This document shows, one piece after another, positions 8,880 to 17,471 of a stretch of 64,000 nt of DNA (positions within the stretch are counted from its first letter, which is position 1; each line of letters starts with the position of its first letter). Under the pieces are notes generated by a model. It searched no databases. It worked only from the letters and a program-made list of their open reading frames with translations, and had not been told where the DNA came from. Made by a program: the position numbers and the translations under genes. The stretch spans positions 14,426 to 78,425 of the forward strand of contig NZ_CAMXWS010000005.1 of assembly GCF_947253065.1 (NCBI RefSeq), given 5' to 3'. Origin of the DNA: an uncultured Corynebacterium sp. Its GTDB lineage: Bacteria; Actinomycetota; Actinomycetes; Mycobacteriales; Mycobacteriaceae.

Positions 8880-9173
8880 ATGGTGCCCATGAGCACCACA
8901 CGCATGACAGCTTTTGTCACCGGCCACGTTCAGGGCGTCGGCTTTCGCTGGTGGACCCGCAGTCGGGCCCTCGAACTCGGTTTGGCTGGTTATGCGAAAA
9001 ACCTGCGCGACGGCAGGGTGGAAGTAGTGGCGGAAGGGGAGCGGCAGGACGTCGATAAGCTTCTTGTTTTGCTTGAGGAGCAACCTTCGTCCGCCGACCG
9101 CCCTGGATCGGTGAGCGTTGTCGTGCCGCAATACTCCGAACCGAAGGGCGCAACTGGTTTTGAGGAGCGGTAG
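8880..9173 (+). CDS. acyP: Acylphosphatase
   Basis: Small cytoplasmic enzyme hydrolysing acyl phosphates. The active-site segment reads VTGHVQGVGFRWW, with the phosphate-binding Arg, and the catalytic Asn is in KNLRDGRVEV, both as in the family. The first ATG is 1 nt after the symporter stop; ATGs at 8889 and 8904 are alternatives, the last giving the classic size of about 89 aa. Translational coupling to the symporter is likely. An 11-mer element in the gene is read as VDK. Confidence 0.9.
   Translation: MVPMSTTRMTAFVTGHVQGVGFRWWTRSRALELGLAGYAKNLRDGRVEVVAEGERQDVDKLLVLLEEQPSSADRPGSVSVVVPQYSEPKGATGFEER
9050..9060 (+). repeat. CGTCGATAAGC element, site 3
   Basis: Exact copy inside acyP, read as Val-Asp-Lys. 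Confidence 0.9.
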
Positions 9174-9338
9174 AAACTACCGCTTCAATAAATCAAGCAC
9201 CAAGGCAGGCAGCCCCATGCGCCGCGTGACATCTGAGGAGGGGGACAGCTGGGGGTCGGATTCTTCAGAACTGGACTCACGGTAGTCATCGCTGCGCAGA
9301 GGCGAGCAGCCTAAAGCTCGTTGGGTAAGATCAGCACA

Positions 9339-12300
9339 ATGCACCTGACTTCGCTGACGCTCAAAGGATTCAAGTCCTTTGCGTCTGCGACGACGATGAA
9401 ATTCGAGCCGGGTATTTGCGCGGTTGTCGGACCGAATGGCTCAGGAAAATCGAATGTGGTTGACGCGCTCGCGTGGGTGATGGGCGAGCAAGGCGCGAAG
9501 AATCTGCGCGGCGGGAAGATGGAAGATGTCATCTTCGCTGGCGCGGGGGAGCGCAAGCAGCTTGGCCGCGCGGAGGTGACGCTGACCTTCGATAACACGG
9601 ATGGTCGCTTGCCCATTGAATATTCCGAGGTTGCTATCACGCGTCGTATGTTCCGCGACGGCGCCAGCGAGTATGAGATCAATGGCTCCAAAGCACGCCT
9701 GATGGATATCCAGGAGCTGCTCAGCGATTCGGGCATTGGCCGCGAGATGCACATCATTGTCGGCCAGGGCAAGCTCAACGAGATCCTCGAATCGCGTCCG
9801 GAAGATCGTCGCGCGTTCATCGAGGAAGCCGCGGGTGTGCTCAAACACCGTCGGCGCCGAGAGAAGGCGCAGCGCAAACTCACCGGTATGCAGGCGAACC
9901 TCGACCGCCTCACTGACCTCACCGACGAGCTCGGCAAGCAGCTCAAACCACTTGCACGCCAAGCAGAGGCCGCACAGCGCGCGGCGACGGTCCAGGCGGA
10001 TGTCCGCGACGCACGCTTGCGCCTTGCGGGCCACCGGGTGGTCACGCTGAGAGCATCGCTTGACGACGCTTCCCGTACCGCCCACCTCCAAGCCCAGCAA
10101 GTTGAAACCGTGACCGAACAGCTGACTGAAGCGGAGACGCACCAGTCTGAGGTTGAAGAATTGCATCAGGTAGCCTCCGCGAATTCGGAACGGGCGCAGC
10201 AATTGTGGTTCGGGCTGTCCTCACTCGCTGAGCGCACATCGGCGACATTGCGTATCGCTACTGAACGTGCGTCCCACGTCGGTGACACGACTGAGTATCG
10301 TGGCCAGGATCCTGATGAGTTGATTGCGCGTGCTGAACGTGCAGAACAGCAGCATGCGGAAGCGCACGCGGAATTTGAAAAGGCAGAGGCCCACCGCAAA
10401 GAGATCGCGCAGCGGGTCGAAGAGCTCGCCGAAAAAGCTCGCGCTGCTGAGGCTGAACACATGGCGCAGGTGCGCGCGATTGCTGACCGTCGTGAAGGCG
10501 TCGTGCGCTTACTCGCCCAGGAGGAGAGCCAAGTAGCAGCGGTGGAATCCGCAAAGCAGGAGATTGAACGGCTCGCCGCTGCCGCGGAGGAAACCAGAGC
10601 CCGTGCCCAGGAAGCGGACGCGGAAGCCCAAGCAGCTGCAGAAAAGGTCACTGAGATTGCGCGTGGACGTGAACCACTCGAGAACGCACATGTTCGTGCC
10701 ACCGCCGAGACCGATGCTGCTGAGCAGCGCCTGGAGCAGCTCCGTGCGGAGCAAAAGGCGAGGGAGAAGACCGTCTATTCGCTCTCCGCACGCATTGCCA
10801 CGCTGAGTGAGACTGCGCCGGTCGCGGAAGCAGCAGATGTCCTGGGTGAGAACTTCTCGCCCGTTGCGGACCGCATGAAGCCGAATCAGGGCGTGGAAAA
10901 AGCCCTCGCCGCGGCGCTCGGGGCACATGCCGAAGCACTCGCCGGAAATATCGACGATAAAGCTCTCGCAGAAGAGCTCGGTAATGCCTCCCGCGTGGTG
11001 GTCGTCGATAGTGCTTCGGGCGGACAGTCTTGGCGCCTCGACGGAAAGCCTCCCGCTGGCACGACCTGGCTCCTTGATCACGTGAACCTCGACGATGACG
11101 TGGTCGGCCCAATTACTCGCATCCTCGTCGATGTTGTGCTTGCCGACGATGTTGCTTCTGCGCGCCGGGCCGTTGCCGATGATCCGCGCTTGCGTGCTGT
11201 GACTCCAGACGGTGTCATTGTCGGTGAGGGCTGGCTGGCAGCCGGTTCCGGCGGAGCATCCAGCGTGGAGGTGGCAGCTCAGATCGAGGCGGCCACGACA
11301 GAACTCGAAGAGGCACAGGCAAAGCTCGATGAGCTCTCCGGCACCTTTGAAGGCGCGAAGATCGCAGCTGAAGAAGCTCGCGTGGCAGCGGCATCCGCGA
11401 AGGCCGCGTTGAAAGAGCACGACGCGCAGGCTGAATCCTGGAAGCGCGATCACCAGCGGTTGGTCAAGCAAGCGGAGCAGGCAAAGAAGCAGCACGAAGC
11501 TTCAGCGAAGCAGGCGAATGAGGCGGATATTCGGCTTAGTGGACGTGAGAAATCACTCGCTGAGACTCGCGATCGACTTTCCCGCGTTGAGCGCCCGGAT
11601 TCCGATGAGGAAGCTGATGCGACAGCACGTGATGAAGCGAATGCTGCACTGACGCAGGCGCGCTCGCAGGAGATGGAGGCGACGCTTAACGCGCGTTCGG
11701 CGCAACAAGCGGTCGATAATGTCGCGGGTAGGGGAGCGGCGCTGCGTCGGCAAGCTGAACACGAGCGACAGGCAAAGGCCCGACATGACGCAGCGATGGC
11801 ACGTAAGCGTGCACAAGCGCAGCTCGCGCAGGCCGTCGCGGAACACGCACGGGATCTCGCCGCGCGTATCGCAGAATCGCTCGAGCACGCCACCGAGCGT
11901 CGCGATACCCTCGCCACGGACGTGAAACAGCTCGCCGCCCGCCAGTCCCAGGCGCGCGATAAAGTCAGCGCGCTACGGCAACAGCTTGCCCGGCTCGGCG
12001 ACACATCGCATGCCGCGGATATCGCGCGCGAGCAGGCACAAGTGCGTATCGACGAAGCCGAAACCAAGATCGTCGAACAGCTCGGAATCGCCATTGATGA
12101 TCTGTTGGCCGATTACACGCCTGCCGAGGATTTCAACGAGGCAGAAGAAAAGAAGCGCCTGAAGAAAGCGGAGAAAGATCTCGCCGCTCTGGGCAAGGTC
12201 AACCCTCTCGCGCTTGAGGAGTACAAAGCGCTCGAGGAACGCTACAGCTTCTTATCCACCCAACTCGCCGATGTGGTCCAGGCAAGGAAGGACTTGGCTG

Positions 12301-12797
12301 GGGTGATCGATGACGTCGATAAGCAAATCTTGCAGCTTTTCACTGATGCCTGGCACGACGTCGAACGCGAATTTCCGCGCGTGTTCCAAACCTTGTTCCC
12401 GGGCGGCGAGGCGCGCCTTCTGCTCACCGACCCATCCGACATGCTCACCACCGGCATTGAGATTGAAGCGCGCCCGCCCGGTAAAAAGGTCAAGCGTCTG
12501 TCGCTTTTGTCCGGCGGCGAGAAATCACTCACCGCGCTGGCGATGCTCGTGGCTATTTTCCGCGCGCGTCCCAGCCCGTTCTACGTGCTCGATGAGGTCG
12601 AAGCGGCGCTTGATGATGTCAATCTTCGTCGCCTCATCGCCCTGCTTGAAGAGCTCCGAGAGGACTCGCAGCTCATCGTGATCACGCACCAGAAGCCCAC
12701 GATGGATGTCGCGAATGTGCTCTACGGCGTGACCATGCGTGGCGACGGCGTCACCCGCGTCATCTCCCAGCGCATGAACCCCGCGCCACGCGATTAG
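9339..12797 (+). CDS. smc: Chromosome segregation ATPase SMC
   Basis: Condensin core ATPase that loads at parS with ParB and aligns chromosome arms. The 1152-residue protein has the full SMC layout: Walker A GPNGSGKSN at residues 31-39, a long coiled coil (about 165-490), a hinge around 500-650, a second coiled coil, then the signature LSGGEKS near 1060 and Walker B YVLDEVEAALDD near 1085. The ATG at 9339 gives the conserved N-terminus MHLTSLTLKGFKSF; an upstream TTG at 9321 is less likely. Its stop codon overlaps the convergent META-domain gene by 4 nt. One 11-mer element is read as VDK at about residue 993. Confidence 0.97.
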   Translation: MHLTSLTLKGFKSFASATTMKFEPGICAVVGPNGSGKSNVVDALAWVMGEQGAKNLRGGKMEDVIFAGAGERKQLGRAEVTLTFDNTDGRLPIEYSEVAITRRMFRDGASEYEINGSKARLMDIQELLSDSGIGREMHIIVGQGKLNEILESRPEDRRAFIEEAAGVLKHRRRREKAQRKLTGMQANLDRLTDLTDELGKQLKPLARQAEAAQRAATVQADVRDARLRLAGHRVVTLRASLDDASRTAHLQAQQVETVTEQLTEAETHQSEVEELHQVASANSERAQQLWFGLSSLAERTSATLRIATERASHVGDTTEYRGQDPDELIARAERAEQQHAEAHAEFEKAEAHRKEIAQRVEELAEKARAAEAEHMAQVRAIADRREGVVRLLAQEESQVAAVESAKQEIERLAAAAEETRARAQEADAEAQAAAEKVTEIARGREPLENAHVRATAETDAAEQRLEQLRAEQKAREKTVYSLSARIATLSETAPVAEAADVLGENFSPVADRMKPNQGVEKALAAALGAHAEALAGNIDDKALAEELGNASRVVVVDSASGGQSWRLDGKPPAGTTWLLDHVNLDDDVVGPITRILVDVVLADDVASARRAVADDPRLRAVTPDGVIVGEGWLAAGSGGASSVEVAAQIEAATTELEEAQAKLDELSGTFEGAKIAAEEARVAAASAKAALKEHDAQAESWKRDHQRLVKQAEQAKKQHEASAKQANEADIRLSGREKSLAETRDRLSRVERPDSDEEADATARDEANAALTQARSQEMEATLNARSAQQAVDNVAGRGAALRRQAEHERQAKARHDAAMARKRAQAQLAQAVAEHARDLAARIAESLEHATERRDTLATDVKQLAARQSQARDKVSALRQQLARLGDTSHAADIAREQAQVRIDEAETKIVEQLGIAIDDLLADYTPAEDFNEAEEKKRLKKAEKDLAALGKVNPLALEEYKALEERYSFLSTQLADVVQARKDLAGVIDDVDKQILQLFTDAWHDVEREFPRVFQTLFPGGEARLLLTDPSDMLTTGIEIEARPPGKKVKRLSLLSGGEKSLTALAMLVAIFRARPSPFYVLDEVEAALDDVNLRRLIALLEELREDSQLIVITHQKPTMDVANVLYGVTMRGDGVTRVISQRMNPAPRD
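12314..12324 (+). repeat. CGTCGATAAGC element, site 4
   Basis: Exact copy near the 3' end of smc, read as Val-Asp-Lys in DDVDKQI. Confidence 0.9.
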
Positions 12798-13312
12798 TGC
12801 GCCGGGCGAAGCTTCAGGCCCTTGCCCGCTTTGCCCAGGTACGCGTGCGTGCCATCGACGTAGAACGTATTGCCGCGAACCAGCGCCCCGCGCACTGCGG
12901 AATCATAAAGCTCAAGCTCAATCGGGCACCCCTTCATGGTCACGGGGCGGTCTTCAAACGTGTACGTTGCACGCTGCTTATCCACGACGAGCGCCACCCC
13001 GAACCCATTGCACGCCCCGCCTTGGACGAGGTACGTATCTTGGTGCGACGCTTCGTCACTGCGCGAAAAAGCAATCGTGTCGCCCATCGGCTGCGATGCC
13101 GTCTGCCATTGACCGCGGAGGATCTCCTCGACCTGCTCAGGAGTGGCCTTCTGCGCATTCGCAGGCAAGGGAACCACAAGTTCTGTCGACTCAGCTTCTT
13201 TCGGCGATCTGAACGCGCCGAAACCAGCCGCAGCAGCTAGCGCAACAACCAATGTGGTGATCACCGAGATGGCGATGGCGAAGATGGGGTTTTTCAGCAC
13301 GTTCAGATTCAT
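12794..13312 (-). CDS. Membrane-anchored META-domain protein
   Basis: A 172-residue protein with one N-terminal hydrophobic segment (residues 8-30), so it is anchored or secreted. The remainder resembles the META/HslJ fold: GQWQTASQ opening, VQGGACNGFGVAL in place of the usual GCN turn, then TFEDRPVTMKGCP and IELELYDSAVRGA. META proteins are envelope or stress-related and mostly of unknown role. The start at 13312 is supported by TAGGCT 7 nt upstream on the - strand, a leaderless arrangement. It converges on smc with a 4-nt stop-codon overlap and is divergent from ftsY. Confidence 0.68.
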   Translation of the reverse strand: MNLNVLKNPIFAIAISVITTLVVALAAAAGFGAFRSPKEAESTELVVPLPANAQKATPEQVEEILRGQWQTASQPMGDTIAFSRSDEASHQDTYLVQGGACNGFGVALVVDKQRATYTFEDRPVTMKGCPIELELYDSAVRGALVRGNTFYVDGTHAYLGKAGKGLKLRPAH

Positions 13313-13424
13313 AACCAGTAGCCTAGTCTCTTCATGCTGGTCATCGCGTGATATTGCATATTCTGCTGGGGCGGGGGGGATCCGAAGGCAGACTGTTCGC
13401 ACGATCGGTGGCACACTGGTGCGC

Positions 13425-15179
13425 ATGATGAATTCAACTGTTCTGTGGGTCGTCGTCGCCGTCGTCGTGGTGCTCCTCGTCGTTGTGGGCATCCTCGTCG
13501 TCGTTGGCAACAACCGAAAGAAGTCGAAGACTGTCTCCTTTGACAAGAAGGAACTGGATGGGCAGAAAGAGCTCACCCAGCAGGAGAAATCCGGCAATTA
13601 CCAGGCCAAGGGTGGCTTCAACTTCGCTCCCGCCGGCGCGCCGACCTCTGAAAAAGAGCCCGTGCGTGTCGACGAACCGTTGAACCCCAACACCCCCACC
13701 GAGACCGAGCAGATCGCCCCGACTCCCGATGCCGACGTCGATCCCGTCGCTGCCGGCGAGACCGAGACCGAATTGATCGAACCCGATCCGGCAGAGGTCG
13801 AACCACTTAATGCGGAAAAGCCCGCTGAACCGGAGACACCTGAAGAGTCTGAAGCGCCTGCAGAACCAGTAGCGGACGAGGCACCGGAAGAGCCAGCAGA
13901 ACCTGTCGTGGAAGAAGCACCGGAAGAGAAGCCGGCAGAGGTTGAGCCGGAGTCTGCGCCGGAACCGGAGCCACAGCCTGAGCTTGATAGCGAGGCTGAG
14001 GCGCAGGAAGCCGCAGAAGCAGCGCAGTCTGCGGTTGATGCGGCTGAGGAAGCCCGCGAGCAAACCCCGGCGCCGACCGGTAAGACTGCAGCAGCTGCTG
14101 GGAGCGCAGCGGCCGCCGGCGCGGCTGGTGCAGCTGTCGCCGGTGCGGAGTCCGAAAAGGCTGAAGAAGCAGCAGAAGAGCCTTCGGCGGAAACGGAAGA
14201 GACTGAAGCAAGCGTTATCGAGACCGAACCGGTCCCAGAGGAGAAGCTGGACGATATTGAGCCGGCAACGGGGCGCATCGGCAAGCTGCGTGGCCGCCTG
14301 TCCCGCTCACAGAATGCGATTGGTCAAGGCCTACTGGGCATTCTCACCGCGGGTGACCTTGATGAGGATGCGTGGGAGGAGATCGAGGACACGCTGATCA
14401 TGGCGGACCTCGGCGCAGAACTGACCATGAAGGTCACCGAATCGCTGCGCAAGAAGATCGCGGAGCGCGGTGTGTCCACCGAGGCCGAGGCACGCGCAAT
14501 GCTGCGTGAAACCCTCATCGAAGCAGGCAAGCCGGAACTGGACCGCTCGATCAAGGCAATGCCGAACGATGGCAAGCCCGCTGTCATTCTCGTCGTGGGT
14601 GTCAACGGCACGGGCAAGACCACGACTACGGGCAAGCTCGCACGCGTACTCATTTCTATGGGCCACAGTGTTGTGCTCGGCGCCGCGGATACATTCCGCG
14701 CGGCAGCGGCCGACCAGCTGGAAACATGGGGTCGCCGCGTTGGCGCTTCCACGGTTCGTGGCAAGGAAGGTGCAGACCCAGCATCGGTGGCTTTCGACGC
14801 AGTCAAGACCGGTGTGGAGCAGCAAGCAGATGTCGTGCTCGTCGATACTGCTGGTCGCCTGCACACCTCGACTGGTCTGATGGATCAGCTGGGCAAGGTC
14901 AAGCGCGTCGTCGAAAAGAAATCGCAGGTCGACGAAGTCTTGCTGGTGCTTGATGCCACCGTCGGCCAGAACGGTCTGACCCAGGCGCGTGTGTTCAAGG
15001 ACGTCGTGGAAATCACCGGTGTGGTGCTGACCAAACTGGACGGTACTGCCAAGGGTGGCATCGTGTTCCAGGTTCAGGAAGAGCTCGGTGTGCCGGTCAA
15101 GCTCGTCGGTCTGGGTGAGGGTGCAGATGACCTGGCACCGTTCGAGGTAGAAGGCTTCGTTGACGCCTTGCTGGGCTAA
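13425..15179 (+). CDS. ftsY: Signal recognition particle receptor FtsY
   Basis: SRP receptor GTPase that docks ribosome-SRP complexes at the membrane. The 584-residue form has an N-terminal membrane helix (residues 5-27, VVVAVVVVLLVVVGILVVVG), a long acidic Pro/Glu/Ala linker (about 70-260), then the NG domain. GTPase motifs are GVNGTGKTTTTGKLA near 391, DTAGRLHT near 474 and TKLDGTAKGG near 535. The start is the first of two tandem ATGs (13425/13428). In C. glutamicum amtB-glnK-glnD lies between ftsY and ffh; here only a relic remains. Confidence 0.95.
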   Translation: MMNSTVLWVVVAVVVVLLVVVGILVVVGNNRKKSKTVSFDKKELDGQKELTQQEKSGNYQAKGGFNFAPAGAPTSEKEPVRVDEPLNPNTPTETEQIAPTPDADVDPVAAGETETELIEPDPAEVEPLNAEKPAEPETPEESEAPAEPVADEAPEEPAEPVVEEAPEEKPAEVEPESAPEPEPQPELDSEAEAQEAAEAAQSAVDAAEEAREQTPAPTGKTAAAAGSAAAAGAAGAAVAGAESEKAEEAAEEPSAETEETEASVIETEPVPEEKLDDIEPATGRIGKLRGRLSRSQNAIGQGLLGILTAGDLDEDAWEEIEDTLIMADLGAELTMKVTESLRKKIAERGVSTEAEARAMLRETLIEAGKPELDRSIKAMPNDGKPAVILVVGVNGTGKTTTTGKLARVLISMGHSVVLGAADTFRAAAADQLETWGRRVGASTVRGKEGADPASVAFDAVKTGVEQQADVVLVDTAGRLHTSTGLMDQLGKVKRVVEKKSQVDEVLLVLDATVGQNGLTQARVFKDVVEITGVVLTKLDGTAKGGIVFQVQEELGVPVKLVGLGEGADDLAPFEVEGFVDALLG

Positions 15180-15328
15180 AAACTTTCAGAAGCAAACAGA
15201 ATATTAATGCGGCATAGAGAGTGATCTGTGTCGCATTTTTTTCCGCCGAATCTCACTGGGGCTCTAGGTTTACGGTTATTTCGGTCAAAACGACCACAAC
15301 CGAAAACCCAAAGAGATCTTGTGAGGTG
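15180..15328. other. AT-rich intergenic remnant upstream of the amtB relic
   Basis: No gene is seen. Base composition is clearly lower in GC than the surroundings, as expected for the former regulatory region of an ammonium-transport operon. I could not identify an intact AmtR operator. Confidence 0.4.
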
Positions 15329-15510
15329 ATGAAGGTGATACCCGATCAAACTGCCACGATGGCAGGAAACGCAAGCTGGGTGCTTGCATCAGCAGCGGTG
15401 CGTACATCGTCGGGGCAAATGGTTATGCAAACGTCATTGACATTGTTTTCCAGCTCGCATTCGCGGTGATTTCAGCTGCGATTATTTCGGCGCGATCGCG
15501 AGCCGCGTCA
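15329..15510 (+). pseudogene. amtB: amtB (ammonium transporter) relic
   Basis: After GAGGTG the ATG at 15329 opens a frame with NASWVLASAA (about 15366-15396), which resembles the first membrane helix of Amt/MEP transporters. It then loses the frame. In the frame starting at 15397 the sequence reads GAYIVGANGYANVIDIVFQL and continues AFAVISAAIIS (up to about 15489), the region around the fifth helix of AmtB; a single-base shift then gives GAIASRVK, matching the usual GAIADRVK. So two internal lesions are visible and most of the about 430-residue gene is deleted. Position between ftsY and ffh matches amtB in C. glutamicum. Confidence 0.72.
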
Positions 15511-15683
15511 AGATCAAGCTTGAAATCGTTGTCACCGACGAGCAAGAAAAAGCCGCAGTGGACGCGATTCTTCAGGCTGCTCACACTGGCGAGGTCGGCG
15601 ACGGGAAAATCTAGGTCACTCCTGTTGAACGGGTGATTCGGGTGCGCACGGGGGAGACGGACGAGGACGCGATCGTCGATTAG
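15495..15683 (+). pseudogene. glnK: glnK (PII signal protein) 3' relic fused to amtB relic
   Basis: In one frame the sequence reads SRVKIKLEIVVTDEQEKAA, then AILQAAHTGEVGDGKI, a TAG stop at 15612-15614, then VTPVERVIRVRTGETDEDAI and a normal stop at 15681. This is the C-terminal half of a PII protein (GDGKIFVTPVERVIRVRTGE), with the usual Phe codon replaced by the stop. The T-loop and N-terminal half are gone, apparently by a deletion joining amtB and glnK around 15500-15512. glnD, which follows in C. glutamicum, is absent: ffh starts about 100 bp later. Confidence 0.8.
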
Positions 15684-15729
15684 CACCGTGCTTAAGCCCT
15701 TTGCTTATCGGCTCCGAACACCGGCACGC

Positions 15730-15735
15730 TAGGGT
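15730..15735 (+). promoter_or_regulatory. -10 hexamer TAGGGT of ffh
   Basis: TAGGGT about 52 nt before the ffh start. The same hexamer precedes rplS and rpsB, suggesting strong housekeeping (SigA) promoters. Confidence 0.45.
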
Positions 15736-15787
15736 ATAGGGAAGATTTTGTAAAACCTCTACCGTCCTTCCAAGGAGCGTGCCACTC

Positions 15788-17410
15788 GTGTTCGAGTCAT
15801 TGTCCGACCGCCTGCAAACAGCGCTCAAAGGTCTGCGCGGCAAGGGCAAACTCACGGAAGAGGACATCAACGCCACCGCCCGTGAGATTCGCATCGCCCT
15901 GCTCGAGGCCGATGTCTCCCTGCCCGTTGTCCGTGCATTCATCAAGCGAGTCAAAGAGCGTGCACTCGGTGCGGATGTCTCTGAAGCGCTGAATCCGGCG
16001 CAGCAGGTCATCAAGATTGTCGACGAGGAACTGACCAATATCCTCGGCGGTGAGACCCGCAGGCTGAACCTGGCAAAGAACCCGCCGACAGTGATCATGC
16101 TGGCTGGTCTGCAGGGCGCTGGTAAGACCACCCTGGCCGGAAAGCTGGCGCTGCACCTGTCCAAGAAGGGGCACACCCCGATGCTGGTCGCGTGTGACTT
16201 GCAGCGTCCGGGGGCCGTGCAGCAGCTGGAGATCGTCGGTAAGCGTGCTGGCGTTCCTACCTTCGCGCCGGACCCGGGCACCTCCCTGGACTCCAGCGAG
16301 CACGAAATGGGCACCTCGCACGGTGACCCAGTCGATGTGGCGAAAGCGTCCATTGAGGAAGCACGCCGCACGCAGGCTGACGTGGTCATCATCGATACCG
16401 CAGGTCGCCTTGGTATCGACGAGACGCTCATGACCCAGGCTCGCAATATCCGCGATGCCGTCAACCCGGATGAAGTTCTTTTCGTCATCGATTCCATGAT
16501 TGGTCAGGACGCGGTGTCAACCGCGCAAGCCTTCGCTGATGGCGTCGACTTCACTGGTGTCGTGCTGACCAAGCTCGACGGTGATGCCCGCGGTGGCGCC
16601 GCCCTTTCGATCCGTGAGGTCACCGGCAAACCGATCCTGTACGCGTCGACGGGCGAGAAGCTCGAAGACTTCGACATCTTCCACCCAGACCGTATGTCCA
16701 GCCGAATCCTCGGCATGGGTGATCTGCTTTCGCTCATCGAGCAAGCAGAAGCAACGATGGATCAGAAGAAGGCGGAAGAAGCCGCCATGAAGCTGGGCTC
16801 GGGCGAACTCACGCTCGAGGACTTCCTTGATCAGCTCCTCATGATTCGTCGCATGGGGCCGATCGGCAATCTGCTCAAGATGATGCCGGGTGGCAAGCAG
16901 ATGAACGAGATGGCCGACATGGTCGACGAGAAGCAGCTCGACCGCATCCAGGCCATCATCCGCGGTATGACGCCAGCTGAGCGCGAGGACCCGAAGATTC
17001 TCAACGCTTCACGTCGCAAGCGCATCGCTAACGGTTCCGGTGTCACTGTCGCTGAGGTGAACAAGCTTGTCGAGCGTTTCTTTGAGGCGAAGAAGATGAT
17101 GGGCAAGATGGCCAACCAATTTGGCCTCGGCGGGATGCCGGGCATGCCGGGAATGGGCGGCCGTTCCGCGACGAAGAAGAAGCCGAAGGGCCGCAAGGGC
17201 AAGAACGGCAAGCGCAAGCCCGCGAAGCGCGGTGGCGGCGGCCCGAAGATGCCGGGCATGCCGGGAATGGGCGGTATGCCAGGAATGCCGGGCATGGACC
17301 CCAACGCGATGCGAAAGATGCAGGAGCAGCTTCCGGCAGGCATGGAAGGCATCGATTTGAATAACCTTGATTTCAACGAGGCCATGAAGCGCATGGGGAA
17401 GGGCAAATAA
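15788..17410 (+). CDS. ffh: Signal recognition particle protein Ffh
   Basis: GTPase that binds 4.5S RNA and signal peptides and delivers ribosomes to FtsY. The GTG at 15788 gives the conserved start (M)FESLSDRLQ and sits 10 nt after AAGGAG; the GTG at 15779 is too close to that site. N and G domains: GLQGAGKTTLAGKLA near residue 107, DTAGRLGID near 206, TKLDGDARGG near 264. The M domain runs from about 300; its C-terminal part is Lys-rich and then Gly/Met-rich (MPGMPGMGG repeats, about 450-510), typical of the signal-peptide groove tail. 540 aa is normal. Confidence 0.97.
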   Translation: MFESLSDRLQTALKGLRGKGKLTEEDINATAREIRIALLEADVSLPVVRAFIKRVKERALGADVSEALNPAQQVIKIVDEELTNILGGETRRLNLAKNPPTVIMLAGLQGAGKTTLAGKLALHLSKKGHTPMLVACDLQRPGAVQQLEIVGKRAGVPTFAPDPGTSLDSSEHEMGTSHGDPVDVAKASIEEARRTQADVVIIDTAGRLGIDETLMTQARNIRDAVNPDEVLFVIDSMIGQDAVSTAQAFADGVDFTGVVLTKLDGDARGGAALSIREVTGKPILYASTGEKLEDFDIFHPDRMSSRILGMGDLLSLIEQAEATMDQKKAEEAAMKLGSGELTLEDFLDQLLMIRRMGPIGNLLKMMPGGKQMNEMADMVDEKQLDRIQAIIRGMTPAEREDPKILNASRRKRIANGSGVTVAEVNKLVERFFEAKKMMGKMANQFGLGGMPGMPGMGGRSATKKKPKGRKGKNGKRKPAKRGGGGPKMPGMPGMGGMPGMPGMDPNAMRKMQEQLPAGMEGIDLNNLDFNEAMKRMGKGK

Positions 17411-17416
17411 AAGCCC

Positions 17417-17427
17417 GCTTATCGACG
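17417..17427 (-). repeat. CGTCGATAAGC element, site 5
   Basis: Exact copy in the 3' untranslated region, between the ffh stop and its terminator stem. Confidence 0.9.
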
Positions 17428-17430
17428 TAA

Positions 17431-17463
17431 CGCCCGACCGCAACACGCGGCCGGGCGTTTTCT
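17431..17463 (+). terminator. Terminator of ffh
   Basis: Stem CGCCCGaCCGC / GCGGcCGGGCG with loop AACAC, followed by TTTTCTG. It may also serve the convergent acyltransferase gene on the other strand. Confidence 0.8.
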
Positions 17464-17471
17464 GTTGCGCC

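Noticed and set aside
7574..8920. A 448-codon open frame antisense to the symporter gene
   Set aside because: The + strand product has the full AGCS signature and membrane helices; the antisense product is charged and featureless.
15221..15469. An 82-codon open frame upstream of ffh as a real small gene
   Set aside because: Its C-terminal half contains AmtB-like WVLASAA and then leaves the AmtB frame; it is part of the amtB relic, not a gene.
17108..17310. Tandem repeats (MPGMPGMGG) near the end of ffh
   Set aside because: This is the normal Gly/Met-rich tail of the Ffh M domain, not a mobile or regulatory repeat.
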